NCBI RefSeq assembly: GCF_041381155.1
Contig: NC_091134.1
Location: 54,323,944 to 54,387,943 of the forward strand
Source: Argopecten irradians
Lineage: Eukaryota > Mollusca > Bivalvia > Pectinida > Pectinidae
Length of the DNA stretch: 64,000 nucleotides
Direction of reading: 5' to 3'
The notes beneath the pieces were generated by a model that saw only the letters and a program-made list of their open reading frames with translations, was not told the origin of the DNA and made no database searches. This document shows, piece by piece, positions 1-12,046 of the stretch. The first letter of the stretch is position 1; the number at the start of each line of letters is the position of its first letter. The position numbers were made by a program, and so were the translations under genes.

Positions 1-2
1 TG

Positions 3-410
3 CGATTTCTTCAACCATCTATTCTAAAAGTCCATTTAAGAACTCATACAGGAGAGAAGCCTTTTAAATGCGAGATTTGTGGTAAGCAGTTCACTATGAA
101 GGCCCAGTGTCTTTTACATCTAACAATACATACAGGAGAAAAACCCTTCTCGTGTCAGGTTTGCGGTAAGCAGTTTAGATTACAAAGTGGTCTAAAGTTG
201 CACGTGACGACACATACTGGAGAAAGACCCTATAAATGTGATTTATGTCACCATGACTTCAGGAGCCAACGTAATCTGAAAAACCACTACAGGACACACA
301 CGGGAGAGAGACCATATAAGTGTGATTTGTGTGGTAGAGACTACACTGACCGCGGCGGTTTGAAACACCATGTTAAAAGAGTACATTCCGAAGAAATATC
401 AAATGTTTGA
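3..410 (+). CDS. C2H2 zinc-finger protein, C-terminal part (5' end outside window)
   Basis: The frame is open from the window edge, so this is the end of a longer gene and not a gene starting at the internal ATG (96). It encodes the tail of one C2H2 finger and four complete ones, joined by TGEKP/TGERP linkers, and ends HSEEISNV. Tandem TGEKP-linked fingers normally bind DNA in the nucleus; the target is unknown. The protein aligns finger for finger with the last five fingers of the gene at 36681-38279, and similarity continues about 165 bp into the 3' UTR (to about 575), so the two are recent duplicates in the same orientation. This copy has an AATAAA signal near 450 that its paralogue lacks (AATACA there). 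The last two fingers differ from the paralogue mainly at base-contact positions. Confidence 0.9.
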   Translation, partial: RFLQPSILKVHLRTHTGEKPFKCEICGKQFTMKAQCLLHLTIHTGEKPFSCQVCGKQFRLQSGLKLHVTTHTGERPYKCDLCHHDFRSQRNLKNHYRTHTGERPYKCDLCGRDYTDRGGLKHHVKRVHSEEISNV

Positions 411-579
411 TGTTTATCACAAGAATACAGAATACTTTGTTGTATATAAAAATAAATTTTATCCATCTCAATTAATAGAAATGTTTCTAAGAAAAATTCC
501 ACTAACTTCTTAGTAAATGTTCAACTAATATTATGTTTGAGACAAAGGAAGTAGAATTATTCTTGAGGTAGAATATTAA

Positions 580-2040
580 TAAGACGACCAATACAAACAC
601 TATGTAATTTTACACTTACAAAAGACGACCAATAGAAACACTATGTAATTTTACACTTACAAAAGACGACCAATAGAAACACTATGTAGATTAAACTTAC
701 AAAAGACGACCAATAGAAACACTATGTAGATTATACTTACAAAAGACGGCCAATAGAAACACTCTGTAGATTAAACTTACAAAAGACGACCAATACAAAC
801 ACTATGTAGATTATACTTACAAAAGATGGCCAATAGAAACACTCTGTAGATTAAACTTACAAAAGACGACCAATAGAAACATTATGTAGATTATACTTAC
901 AAAAGACGACCAATAGAAACACTATGTAGATTAAACTTACAAAAGACGACCAATAGAAACACTATGTAGATTATACTTACAAAAGACGACCAATAGAAAC
1001 ACTATGTAGATTATACTTACAAAAGACGACCAATAGAAACACTATGTAGATTAAACTTACAAAAGACGACCAATAGAAATACTATGTAGATTAAACTTAC
1101 AAAAGACGGCCAATAGAAACACTATGTAGATAATACTTACAAAAGACGACCAATAGAAACACTATGTAGATTATACTTACAAAAGACGGCCAATAGAAAC
1201 ACAGATTATACTTACAAAAGACGACCAATAGAAACACTATGTAGATTATACTTACAAAAGACGGCCAATAGAAACACAGATTATACTTACAAAAGACGAC
1301 CAATAGAAACACTATGTAGATTATACTTACAAAAGACGACCAATAGAAACACTATGTAGATAATACTTACAAAAGACGACCAATAGAAATACTATGTAGA
1401 TTATACATACAAAAGACGACCAATAGAAATACTATGTAGATTATACTTACAAAAGACGACCAATAGAAACACTATGTAGATTATACTTACAAAAGACGAC
1501 CAATAGAAACACTACGTAGATTATACTTACAAAAGACGACCAATAGAAACGCTATGTAGATTATACTTAAAAAAGACGACCAATAGAAACGCTATGTAGA
1601 TTAAACTTACAAAAGATGACCAATAGAAACACTATGTAGATAATACTTACAAAAGATGACCAATAGAAACACTATGTAGATAATACTTACAAAAGACGGC
1701 CAACAGAAACGCTATATAGATTATACTTACAAAAGACGGCCAATAGAAACATTACGAAGATATACTTACAAAACACGACCAATAGAAACGCTATGTAGAT
1801 TACACTTACAAAAGACGACCAATAGAAACACTATGTAGATTACACTTACAAAAGACGACCAATAGAAACACTATGTAGATTATACTTACAAAAGACGACC
1901 AATAGAAACACTATGTAGATTATACTTACAAAACACGACCAATAGAAACACTATGTAGATTATACTTACAAAACACGACCAATAGAAACGCTATGTAGAT
2001 TATACTTACAAAACACGACATATAAAAGCACTCTGTATAT
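580..2040. repeat. 40-bp tandem satellite, about 36 units
   Basis: Units of 40 bp with the core AAAAGACGACCAATAGAAAC followed by ACTATGTAGATTATACTTAC repeat head to tail. Units differ by a few substitutions (GACGGC/GACGAC, TTATAC/TTAAAC). Two 35-bp units with a 5-bp deletion (about 1181 and 1256) sit one full unit apart, forming a 75-bp higher-order duplication. The array starts about 170 bp downstream of the zinc-finger stop codon. Open frames through it on the minus strand simply reflect the repeat and are not genes. Confidence 0.95.
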
Positions 2041-3900
2041 ATATTTGCTAGAGACAACCAAATTTCAGGTATCCATAGAAATCACAGGCCATATTGCCAG
2101 TAATAATAAGGATGAATGCAACTCGCAACAGTCCACTCTATTTGTTCTTCACCGTGGTATGTACTGATACAATTCCGATATAAGTTCCTGTGTATTATGA
2201 TAGAACCAGATATGCATCTATGTGTCTCAAGATCATCACTACGTCATAAATAGATAGCTCTAATTAGTTTACATTTATGTCAAACGTTGAGAACTTTCTG
2301 CTATAACTATCTCGTTAATCTATCCAGTAGGAAAGTCCACCTCTTCCAACCTAAATGAGAACCATGAATCATTAAACTTTCCTTTGAAAATGCTGATAAT
2401 GACATTCAAAATATTTTCAAAACCTGTTAATTTTGGTTTTTATGGAGGTGTGTATACACCTTCCATTATGCGATTACCGTGGATCTCATTATTACCGGAA
2501 CACTATACCTTGGTAATCCTATTGGCAATCTCCGTAACTACGGGAGATAACTTTTACACTGTGTATTGTAACGTGTATTGCACAGAGGTCAAGAACTGTC
2601 AGGGTTTGCCTGTTCTCGCATGCTTCAAATTTGCTACAAATACTTTATTGGATTTAGTTTATCTAGTTTTATGTATCAACAGGATCATCAATTCATATTC
2701 TCCAATATTAATGTTACCCACGTTTGAGTACATACGATCGATCTCTGATGAAGTACATGTACGTACACTATGTACACGTATACGGTAATGATTATCGATT
2801 GATTAGAATAACTAAAACTGTCTGTAAACTTAATGGAAATAAATTAATAACAAATAACACTCACAATGATGTAAATATCTTGAATAAAAATGGATTTGAT
2901 CATGTTTCTGTTTGTTGTTTACTCTGCCATTACGTAAGCCTACTTTTGTGTAAACAAACATGGCGGCCGTACGAATCCACGCTTACTCTCGTTCGTATGT
3001 CAGTAAGCCGGTTAAAATACAGTCACTATGAATAGGATTGTACTGTATCACTATTTTGATATAGGTTGTGTATCAAACATATTGTTGTGTAATAGTTTAA
3101 TGTATTATCAAGATTAGCATCGTAACCTAAATTTGACTTCGTTTAGAGTGAAGGCGTATCGCATAATGCATTACCGCAGCCTTATTTTAGCAAACTTCGG
3201 GATATGACCTCGTGGTGTTTGCCACCGCAGAGATCAATTAAAAGATGTTTTATACGATAGTGGGATGCTTATAAAATTGGTTTTATGTTCTATATATTAC
3301 ATGCTATTTGCGTGTATAACTTGATTGCTGATTATTTCATTGAAATCACGACGACTGCAGGATTCCGGGATATACACCTGTTGACAGATATATGTAACTG
3401 TGTAACACGTGTGCAAGTTAGCAGTCATTCAGAAGACCATTTTCTTGGTGTCTGCGAACATTTCTTGTCCAAACATAATATTTAAATAATATATTAAACC
3501 TTTTATTTGATATTTGATCATTTTTGACGTTTTTATATAATTATCTCGATAACAAACCCGCAGAAAATCGATAGCGAGTTCAGTCCGCCATTGTGTTGTG
3601 ATAGTAAACAACCACGCTTCAGTTGGTCGATTTCCGTGAATTAAACAATTGTAAGATTGAATATGTATCTGGTACGTAATTATTTTCATCTTTGTTATAT
3701 TTCCATTACATATTATATATTTTAAAAACTTTTACGGCGATTTTTTTCGATGTATAACTTTACTAAACAGGCGAGTAAAACTTACGGTTTTCACGTGTGG
3801 ATCATGACGTAATAATGCAAAAACATCGTCAGATTTGGGTTTTCGTCCACAGATAAGTCTCACTGGTTGTAGGTAGCGATCCCGAATTTAAGGGGGGAAA
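2041..3900. other. Non-coding AT-rich spacer
   Basis: No supported gene. Short frames at 2384-3035 and 3285-3689 show no recognisable domain and no splice context. An ATGGCGGC motif at about 2961 resembles a YY1-type site also found elsewhere in the window, but nothing shows that it acts as a promoter. Confidence 0.6.
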
Positions 3901-3938
3901 GTAGCAACTTATACTCCGGAGAATACGGTATTATATAA

Positions 3939-5345
3939 TTATTTGACTACTGACTTATAACAAAGAACCGGCCAGTGTCTAGTACAAGCATTATACGTAG
4001 TGCTAGATCTAGTATTGTATTTGCTTATACAATTTGAATCTGACTGCAGTTTCTTCTTATATGCATAACAATCACGCTTAATGTGTCCCATCTTGCGACA
4101 AAAATAGCATTCCATCTGAGATTTCCTGTTTGTGTTACTTGTCTTGCCGGCCTCCTTAGCTTGAAGCTTCATGACCTTCTCTACTATTGTTTCTAGGTCT
4201 TCTTCGCTAACCTCTCTCTGCTGTCGCACTCGGTTCTTTCTATGCCCAGCTTGGGATGCCTCAAACTGCAAAGCTATACGAGCAGCTTCTTCTATCGATG
4301 TAACCTGTGCTTGATGCAATGCCCATTCAAGCTCTGAGTCCTTTAATGATTCTATAAAAGTGTCCAAAACTAACTGCTTCCTTATATCCTGTTGCGCTAT
4401 CGGATAGGCCATCCGTACTAGCCTCTTGACATCTGTAACCAATTCAGGTATGGTTTCCCCCTTTTGGCGCAACCTGTTGCGAAGCTGTGTTTTGTATAGT
4501 GCACTCATGTTCTTCGGTTCGAACCTGTCGGTTAATGCCGATACCAATTTGCCGTAGCTACGTCTCTCCGTGTAGCTCAGATCTAGTAATATACCTTGTG
4601 CCTCTCCGCGTAATGTAGTGGCTAACTCCATAGCCATTGACTGACTACTCCATCCATTCATTTCTGCTACCATCTCGAAATGAACCAGAAAATCTTGCCA
4701 ACTTGACTTCCCGTCATAGGTCGCAGGCTTCCTGGGCTTTGTTACACTAGAAGTGTTTATTGTGCGGAATTAATCAGTTCCCCTCGACTCTCGACTCAAA
4801 GGTTCCTGTATATCTTGCCGATGAGCCAAATACTCATTTCCGAACTCCGCATCCCTGAGTACTCCGTGTCCAGCGTGGAACCATAAATATGTGCTGGGAT
4901 CACCATCCATTTCCCTGGATGTATGTGGATGTCTTTCATCTGTATAAGCGGTGTTCGACATGCCCACATGTGAGTTACTCATATCAGATCTTCCCATCAA
5001 TCCGGTATTAGCAAGATCCATCGGTCCCGGCCTCACCACCTCCGGCGTTTCACCATAGGTGTTTCCCGTGCTGCCCTTTATTTCAACCGATATTACCTTC
5101 AAAGCCCGTTGCAATTCTAATATCTGCTCCGAGTTGGACCTCTCCAACTCTGTAAATGCCATATCTCTCGTCTGCTGTGGTAGGGATAACCCTTATCCAC
5201 TATCCTGAGTTGGAACTCGTAACTGTACCTCCCCACTTGGGGACCCCAATATGTACTGCCTGGTCTGGGTGAGCTGCGTCAGATCTACTCCGGGACCCTC
5301 ATCTATACCGATGAGTGACGTCTCACTTATGTCCGCCGTAGCCAT
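3939..5345 (-). pseudogene. gag: Gag polyprotein of element C, broken by two in-frame stops
   Basis: A single reading frame starts at an ATG (5345) about 50 nt inside the PBS and runs to 3939. It is interrupted by TAA at 5193-5195 and TAA at 4770-4772, with no frameshift. The C-terminal half has the Gypsy capsid signature (LRGEAQ followed by a helical region) and a CCHC zinc knuckle, CYFCRKMGHIKRDC, which binds RNA. Family knowledge: Gag forms the cytoplasmic particle that packages element RNA. The end of the frame at 3939 is probably a truncation point, because no protease follows. Confidence 0.85.
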
Positions 5346-5397
5346 AGCCTCTTCAAGTTGTGCCGTGTCCTTGAGTAATAACCTTCAAAAGCGAGGT

Positions 5398-5415
5398 ATC
5401 CCACCACTGCCACCA
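5398..5415 (-). other. Primer-binding site of element C (tRNA-Leu type)
   Basis: On the minus strand TGGTGGCAGTGGTGGGAT lies just inside the LTR. It is complementary to the 3' end of an animal tRNA-Leu (AAG family, recalled ...ATCCCACCGCTGCCA plus CCA) with one mismatch. It marks the 5' LTR boundary. Confidence 0.75.
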
Positions 5416-5416
5416 A

Positions 5417-6682
5417 TGTAACGCACATTCGCGTCACGTCCGGATTCTCTCGTCAATATAACGAGTCGTAGTCACAGACTACTGCCTTGAAGATGTACGT
5501 AGAGCACTATGTCAGTTGGTATCAAATACCTGGAATAGCTGTAGAGGTTCTGCATCCCGAAGCTTGTCAACACAGCCTTTAAAGCTAAAAAGGAGCTCAG
5601 TTATCTCCTCTTTATGATTACTGTCTCAGCTAGCAAAAGTTCAATATCTGGCAGAATGAGAGATTATGCATCTCAATAGCTTCTCATTATTTCGAAACTC
5701 AATGCAAGAACAACCAGTAACTCCAATATAAAAGACAAAAATTGATTATTGATATAACAGTAATAAATTTACAAGATATATTTACAGAATACTCTCACAT
5801 TCTTATTATCACTCCATAACTATAATTACATAATATACAACAGATCAATCCTAACTATTCCAACAATATGCCATATATTCCAAATAACAACTGGCCTAGT
5901 AATTCTAAAGGATGCCAATAACGGTTGGTGATGCCACCAATTCCCTTCGTCTGTCCACGCTTGGCCAACTATATCGGTGATTACACCGAATGTCCACAAT
6001 ACAAACACGTGTTCAAACGACACGCCCCCAATGAATGTAAACAAACAGTAGTGATGACACCAACTGCCGACCGATTCTCTTGAGATCTAAATTATTCCAA
6101 ATATACAGTAAATAGCATTGAATTAAAATCCACAAGACTATCCTTTTGCCTTATTAAATGTTTCCTAATAATTATAGAATAATTCCAAATATTGACCACG
6201 GCGACACAGAACCCGTGTGACCCGGAGCAGATCTAATGCAAAACTGATCTCCGGCGAATGAATGAAGAGTTATAAGTACCGTGACGCTAAATATAACGTT
6301 TCGGAGCACGAGAAAAGATAGGAAATGGAATAGGAAGAGCAGAGTATATAGAGAAAGCATAGAGTGAGGAGTCGTCTGCTATACCTATATATCTATTAAT
6401 TTGGAAGACGACTCCTAGATTCTAAAATGTCCTACCATGGCATCGTCTAGCAGTAACTAGCCCTACCCATCAAGAGCAGGGGGAAAGGAAGGAACCTAAC
6501 CTATCAATTTGGTATATAGATTCTATAATTTTGAAGCCCTTCTAATTTATCTATGTGAAAATATCTAAACTATGACCTGTACCTATACCTAACCTCTGGG
6601 CCGGCGTTATCACACCTACTCTTCATCGAAAGACCACAGAGGGGTTTTTATCGTGCAAGGCTGGGCATCCTCACACGGGACA
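5417..6682 (-). repeat. 5' LTR of element C (about 1266 bp)
   Basis: Bounded by TGT...ACA on either strand. The inner edge is fixed by the PBS. The outer edge (6682) is placed where similarity with the LTR of element A stops and an ACA occurs, so it is less certain. No second LTR copy is found, so no TSD can be tested. Confidence 0.65.
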
Positions 6683-7163
6683 CCGTCTTTAAGTCCCATC
6701 CGACGGACTAAGTGTTAGTAGTTAGTGGTTGTCGTGCGCGTGCTCGTGAATTTTTTGGTGTCCCTACATTTAAACACAAACCAAGACTGACTCTTTACAA
6801 AAACTGTTCATCTTGTCAATGTCTCTGCTTTCTGTATTGCCATTCCTATCTTTCGACACATAATACTGTACATTCCGACGTTTTTAAAGTATGATTGTGC
6901 ATATTGTGACATTAGTTTTTGTGAGGGAGTAGAGAATTTTAGTAGGACGACTATAGGAAGTTATTATAGAAAGAGGGTGTTGAGCCGAAAGTGCATGTAT
7001 GGATAATTTGGAAAATTAATAGGTAAAAAAACCTATTAAATAAATAAATAGATACGATAGTGGACAACAGAGTGGGAGATAAAAACATGAGGGCAGGAAT
7101 GGGGATTGTATACGGGGTCGGAGGGGGGGGGGGAGTGGGTGGTTGTCGATGGATAACACTTGG

Positions 7164-7434
7164 ATGTGTGGTGTGTGATGTGTTGGCTGGTTGTTTACTT
7201 CAGTTCTCACTCCTGGTGTTACTAGAGTGCCCCAGCAATGGGGACGAGCCTGGAAGAACTCCCGATGCCATTGTTGTATTTGTAAAAAAAGGGGTGTGTT
7301 GACGAGGTTATGAGTTCAGATGTGTGGTGTGTGATGTGTTGGCTGGTTGTTTACTTCAGTTCTCACTCCTGGTGTTACTAGAGTGCCCCAGCAATGGGGA
7401 CGAGCCTGGAAGAACTCCCGATGCCATTTGTTGT
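7164..7434. repeat. Direct duplication of about 115 bp, spacing 157 bp
   Basis: A block beginning TGTGTGGTGTGTGATGTGTT occurs at 7164-7278 and again at 7321-7434 with almost no difference, including the run CCCCAGCAATGGGGACGAGC. Confidence 0.9.
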
Positions 7435-7659
7435 GATGTTTGAATTATCCCTATATATGTTTTGCGACGTGATGTCAGTATTGATATATGTTTATGGAGA
7501 AGAGGAATAGACAGAAGGTAATGGGGAGGAATATAGTGCTATGTTCATTGTGAGAGAGGGAGAAAGATAGAGTGTGAAGAGAGTGGTGGGAGAAGATAGA
7601 ATGTTTGGGAGTGAGTGAGGACGTAGAAGATATAGGGGGGAAAAGAACAGAGTGTGGTG

Positions 7660-7907
7660 GCCAATCAGGTTCACCACCCCGACCTATTTCTGGGCAACCC
7701 ATAGTAAGGATATGGCGATGGTTTATTGAATTGATTTCACTCTTAGATAGTATGAAGATAGCTGAGAGGGGTTGGACGAAGTATGATGGCCATTCAGATC
7801 CCCCGCCCCGACCTATTTCTAGGCATCCCATAGTAAGGAAATGGTGACGGCTTATTGAATGGGTTACTTACTTAGTTCCCGTTATGTGTTTGTTGTATAT
7901 GGAAACC

Positions 7908-7943
<36 letters not shown>

Positions 7944-8035
7944 GGTATGTTGGCCAATTAGGTCCACCGCCCGACCTATTTCTAGGCAACCCATAGTAAG
8001 GAAATGGTGACGGTCTACTGAATTGGTTACATGCC
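7660..8035. repeat. Three copies of an ~84-bp unit with a GA microsatellite
   Basis: A block containing CGACCTATTTCT(A/G)GGCA(A/T)CCCATAGTAAGG occurs at about 7660, 7788 and 7952. The third spacing is enlarged by a (GA)n run at about 7914-7941. Confidence 0.85.
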
Positions 8036-8080
8036 ATGTTCCTATATGTGTGAGTGTTGTATATTTAGGGATAATGCGTG

Positions 8081-9915
8081 TTATATCTTGTCATAAAAAT
8101 CTATTGTTCTGAGAAAGTTGAGTAAAAGTGTGTGGACTATGCTCTGTTTATCCAGTGAAGCTAGACAATGGTTGATGGACCTTATGGGAATATGATGTTT
8201 ATTGAGTTCCCTGAGAAGTTCTAGTCTTGCCGAAAAATGTTTAGAACAAAAGAAAAAAACATGATCAATAGTCTCTAAATTACCACAGAATTCACAATTG
8301 GGTGACATGTGCCTTACCATAATACTTATGTTTGATCTTAACTTAGTTTTGCCTAATCTAAGCCGTGTGATAATTCTATCATCGGTTTTGGAGTGTCCGA
8401 AAAGTCTAGGTTTCCTAACTGGTTTGTCTAAAATCTGCCTTAAATTATTAGAACTGTCTTCCCAAATTTTGTCCCACTTCTGATCTATAGCTACATTGAT
8501 GAGAGAATAGGCATCATTTTTGGTAAGTCTGGCATCTACATCAGTTACGTTATGACAAAGAGCTTCCCTAGCTAACCTATCAGCAGCTTCGTTACCTGGA
8601 ATATCTACATGAGATGGTACATAAACAAATTCTACTGTTCTACCCTGATCTGATATGAGTTGTAGGGAACAAAGAATAGAGTTGAGGGTAACTGGTCTAG
8701 TAGTGTTTCCGGTTTCAATAGATTGAAGGGCCGAAAGACTGTCTGATAGAATGACTGCCTTATCTGGTTTGGTCTGATCTAATAAACGTAATGCTAAGCC
8801 TATAGCTATAAGTTCACTGGATTACACAGAGCAGTTGTCCGAGATCCTAACCGATATGTTTGTGTTGTCGTCAGAGGAAAAAACACCTAGACCTACTCTA
8901 CCTGTTGTTGGGTTTTTGGACCCGTCAGTATAGTATTTTATGCTATCACTATATTTATCCTCTATAGTTGCCATTGATATTACCTTAGCGCCTATTGGAT
9001 TTTGCTTTTTATTGGTGGTATAAAGTAGCTCATTGTTTATTACTGGTTTAGGTAATAGCCAAGGTGCGATGGGATTCTGGAACTGTTGATCTATACTGAT
9101 GTGATCTAAATTTAGTTCAGATAAAAGTCTATTAAACTGATGATCATATCCTGGTTTTTTATGTTGATGTAATCTATCTCTATAAACAGTTCCCTTAGCA
9201 TTAGCAACTAGTTTAGTAGGAGGGAAAGTTGTACCTAATGTTTCTGTCCTAGCCCAATACTTAAGAATGAGTTTTTCCCTCCTGAGATTTAGTGGCAATT
9301 CGCCGGATTCAGCTAATAAACTAACTGACGGAGTGTTTTTAATGGCTCCTAGTGCTATTCTAAGTGCCCTACGCTGTATTACGTCTAGCTCACTGAGTAC
9401 GTTATCTGAGGCCGAATGATATACTTGACAACCATAATCTATTTTGGATCTGATCAGGGCTCTGTAAATATTCAAAAGTGTGTTTTTATTAGAGCCTAGA
9501 TTGTTGCCAGAAACATATAGAAGTGTGTTAAGGGCCCTTTTACATTTTTCCTTGATGTATTGTATATGTGGTCTCCATGATAGTTTTGGATCTAAAATCA
9601 TTCCGAAATATTTCACTTTGTTAACGTACTCAATGCGCTTGTCGCCTAGATATAGATCTGGTTTTCTAATTTTCCTAGAGAAGGACATAGCTACTGTTTT
9701 ATCCTTAGATATTTTAAAACCCCATTTATCAGCCCAGTCCTGAATTAAATTTAAAGTTCTTTGAATGACTCTTCCATTATGACATATGATGTTATTGGTG
9801 TTCCAAATACTGGTATCATCTGCGAACTGGGCTATGCTAGCTATCTGTTTATTTTTGGAGTGGTCTACTAGATGTTGATGTAATTTATTTATAAAGATGT
9901 TAAATAAGGTAGGCG
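8081..9915 (-). mobile_element. LINE fragment: reverse transcriptase end plus RNase H
   Basis: On the minus strand the frame is open from about 9915. It shows the end of an RT palm with motif FADD (about 9810), then the thumb, then an RNase H domain beginning YTDGSKN (about 8910) with VPSHVDIPGNEAADRLA (about 8590) as its His/Asp end, and a C-terminal region with a Cys-rich CEFCGN segment. An in-frame TAA at 8822-8824 splits the RNase H domain; otherwise one frame runs to the stop at 8081. An RNase H after the RT indicates a LINE of the I/R1/LOA group rather than CR1 or RTE. It is 5'-truncated and dead. Confidence 0.9.
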
Positions 9916-9939
9916 GAAATCCGCCTTTTATAGCCTAGT

Positions 9940-10075
9940 CTTCGATCGTATCCCTCGCTCCACCCCTTTTTACCATATATGTAGTATCGTATCCCAAATC
10001 GTATCCCTCGCTCCGCCCCTTTTACCATATTTGGAACATCGTATCCCACGAACGTATCCCCGGACCGAAGCACTC
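9940..10075. repeat. Two-copy tandem repeat (period about 53 bp)
   Basis: CGTATCCCTCGCTCC followed by a CCCCTTTTACCATAT segment occurs at about 9947 and 10000, with further CGTATCCC fragments to 10075. Confidence 0.75.
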
Positions 10076-11016
10076 CGTTTCTCCAATACAATTCTTAGTA
10101 AAAGAATACGCTGCCGTTATACAATATAGTTATAACAAATACATTCTTAAAAAACCTATAGTAAATCATCCTAATCAGAAACATCGTTTCAATACTTATA
10201 ATTATAGTTATAAACTATATCTAAATATATTTCAGCTTATAAACATGCCGAAATCGACAAATAAATAAGTATGTCACTGGTTCACTCGCTCCGCCATTTC
10301 CGAGAGTTGACCGAGGGAACGAGATGAACGCTGTGCAAACCTTCGCCCAATACGGCGCTATTAAACCTTTACTGCAAGAAAGATTGGAACAGTTATGTTT
10401 CTGATAAGGTATTGTTACAATCTGAGCTAATCTTAACTACTATACAATATCTAAAACCTTACATTTGCTCTCCAGTGAATGTTCACATTCAGCCTTGTTG
10501 CCGTCAATGACAACAAAGATGGCGGCGATACTAAATTTAGTACGACTTGCCAAAACTACATAAAATACAAGTAAATTCGGAAAATCGTTACAATATAGCG
10601 GAACCTTAGCCAATATGGCACTTACATCTTGTTCTCACTATTACATGTTCACATTTAGAATGAATAACGATATAAACTCTTAAAACAAACAACGTACATG
10701 CTGTACAATGCAGTCAAACATCATCTGATTTTACGATCAGCCACAGTACTCGTATACAACACCGGGTATTATATAACTATAACCGGATTCTAGAAAAACC
10801 ATTACCAGTACATAAATGCAACCATAGAGCGTAAAAGATGCTCTCAAATTGTAATCATGTAAATTCATTATTTGAATATATTGAGAGTCTCAATATATTC
10901 AAATAATGAATTTACATGATTTAATTAACATTATTAAGCATCATAAACTGACCTATAAAAATCCCTGAAATAGTGTTGTACAATATTATAACCATTTTCT
11001 AAATTCGTTACAATAT
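10076..11016. other. Spacer with no gene
   Basis: No coding signal. The only structured element is the hairpin at 10854-10920. An AGATGGCGGC motif occurs at about 10518. Confidence 0.6.
10854..10920. repeat. Perfect 33-bp inverted repeat with 1-nt spacer
   Basis: The left arm (10854-10886, starting ATCATGTAAATTCATTATTT) is the exact reverse complement of 10888-10920, separated by a single G. It could extrude as a cruciform or be a compact fold-back element end. Confidence 0.95.
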
Positions 11017-11359
11017 GTTCCCGTCAAAAGTGGGGTCATGACCCCACGTTGCTACGCCATCGACTAATCACGTAACAATAAAATCGCCGCGCGTGTTATG
11101 CTAACATTATACACTGATAATGGTAATACTAGAAAGCATGGTTATTGAGTCTATGTCAGTGCAAACTGTTAATATTTGCTATTACTTTTAAAAGAATATT
11201 ATGCTATGTAATTGGTTATTATTGAATGTTTATTACTCATTCATTATATATACATGTATATAATTTTTATATATCGCTGTAATACTAAAGATGAACGGTA
11301 CGATAAATAATTGTAGGCCTATATTCACAGGAGTTTGACGTTCTGTCAATAATATATAT
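11017..11359. repeat. Dispersed repeat, copy 1 (flanks the LINE on the left)
   Basis: It begins GTTCCCGTCAAAAGTGGGGT. Its right part (11098-11359) recurs at 27504-27772 on the other side of the LINE, with a 7-bp indel and few substitutions. Its left part and start of the right part recur at 48104-48245. It includes the perfect palindrome GGGGTCATGACCCC (about 11032). Confidence 0.9.
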
Positions 11360-11389
11360 ATAGCATACTAATGCCATACATGGGCATCA

Positions 11390-11768
11390 CATTTTGAAAA
11401 TATATTTAAGAATGATTACAGTAGTCCTTTTGATGACAGTTTTAAAGATAATATTTCAGGTAAAGTAAGGGAAATTGAAAGTAAACCTTGCGAAGCTGAC
11501 ACGTTTTTAGAGGAACCCATCTCTATATCTGAGGTGAGGAACATTTGTAATAAGTTACATATCAATAAGTCAGGGGGTCAAAATAGTCTTGTTTATGAAC
11601 ATCTGAAATTTGGGAATGTGGTGTTGTATACTCATCTTTCAAATTTATTCAATGCTGTAGTTAAGTGTCGTTACATACCAGCAAAATGGAAAATGGGCAC
11701 AATAATAACATTGTATAAGGGAAGCGGTAAACCTAAAGATGATCCTAATAGTTATAGTGGATTAACTC
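11390..11768 (+). pseudogene. LINE reverse transcriptase, N-terminal RT part
   Basis: The frame has the segment leading into the RT fingers: KSGGQNSLVYEHLKFGN, then PAKWKMGTIITLYKGSGKPK and DPNSYSGLT, the usual order for LINE RT motifs 0-1. It is cut at 11768 by insertion of element A; the stop a few bases later (TAA at 11771) belongs to A's LTR, not to the LINE. The 5' end is truncated: no endonuclease domain is present. Confidence 0.85.
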
Positions 11769-12046
11769 TGTAATAGGACAGAGAGTTATCTCGTCACGTT
11801 AAGTAGTTTCCGGATCTGAGGTTCCGTGTTGGTTTACATACCTTGCAAATACGACAAAAACGCTAAGATATAAACGTAATATAATTTATTCAAGATACAA
11901 ACAATATCGACACAGTTAACAAATAACAGCTTTTAAATGCCGGAGAACGTTAATTTACAATATATTTATTCTAAATTCCACCCTCCATTCCCGCTAGTTA
12001 TAATTTATACCTTTCCCATAGATATTTATCTTTCTAACTTAACATA
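11769..12046 (-). repeat. Truncated 3' LTR of element A
   Basis: TGTAATAGGACAGAGAGTTA and the next ~260 bp match the 5' LTR copy (18453-18560 joined to 24598-24766). Similarity ends abruptly at about 12046, where the extra ORF begins. The U3 side of this LTR and the polypurine tract are therefore deleted. Confidence 0.85.

Larger units (their letters stand above)
3939..6682 (-). mobile_element. Element C: truncated Gypsy LTR retrotransposon (5' LTR, PBS, gag)
   Basis: On the minus strand this reads LTR, primer-binding site, gag. No protease, reverse transcriptase, integrase or 3' LTR follows below 3939, so the element lost everything downstream of gag. The LTR's outer part (6293-6682) resembles part of the LTR of element A, but the rest of the LTR, the PBS and gag are unrelated to A. 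Confidence 0.85.
6683..8080. other. Repeat-rich spacer, possibly 3' UTR of the minus-strand LINE
   Basis: No gene supported. It contains two local repeat families (separate entries), a G-run at about 7121 and a TAAA-type microsatellite at about 7035. Because it lies downstream of the LINE on the minus strand it may be LINE 3' UTR; this is inference. Confidence 0.45.

Noticed and set aside
1097..1312. 71-codon minus-strand frame with repeated FLLVVFCKYNLCFYW segments
   Set aside because: It is a translation of the 40-bp satellite and has no independent coding evidence.
580..2040. CRISPR-like array of 40-bp repeats
   Set aside because: There are no unique spacers: units are contiguous and near identical, in a eukaryotic context with no cas genes. 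It is a satellite.
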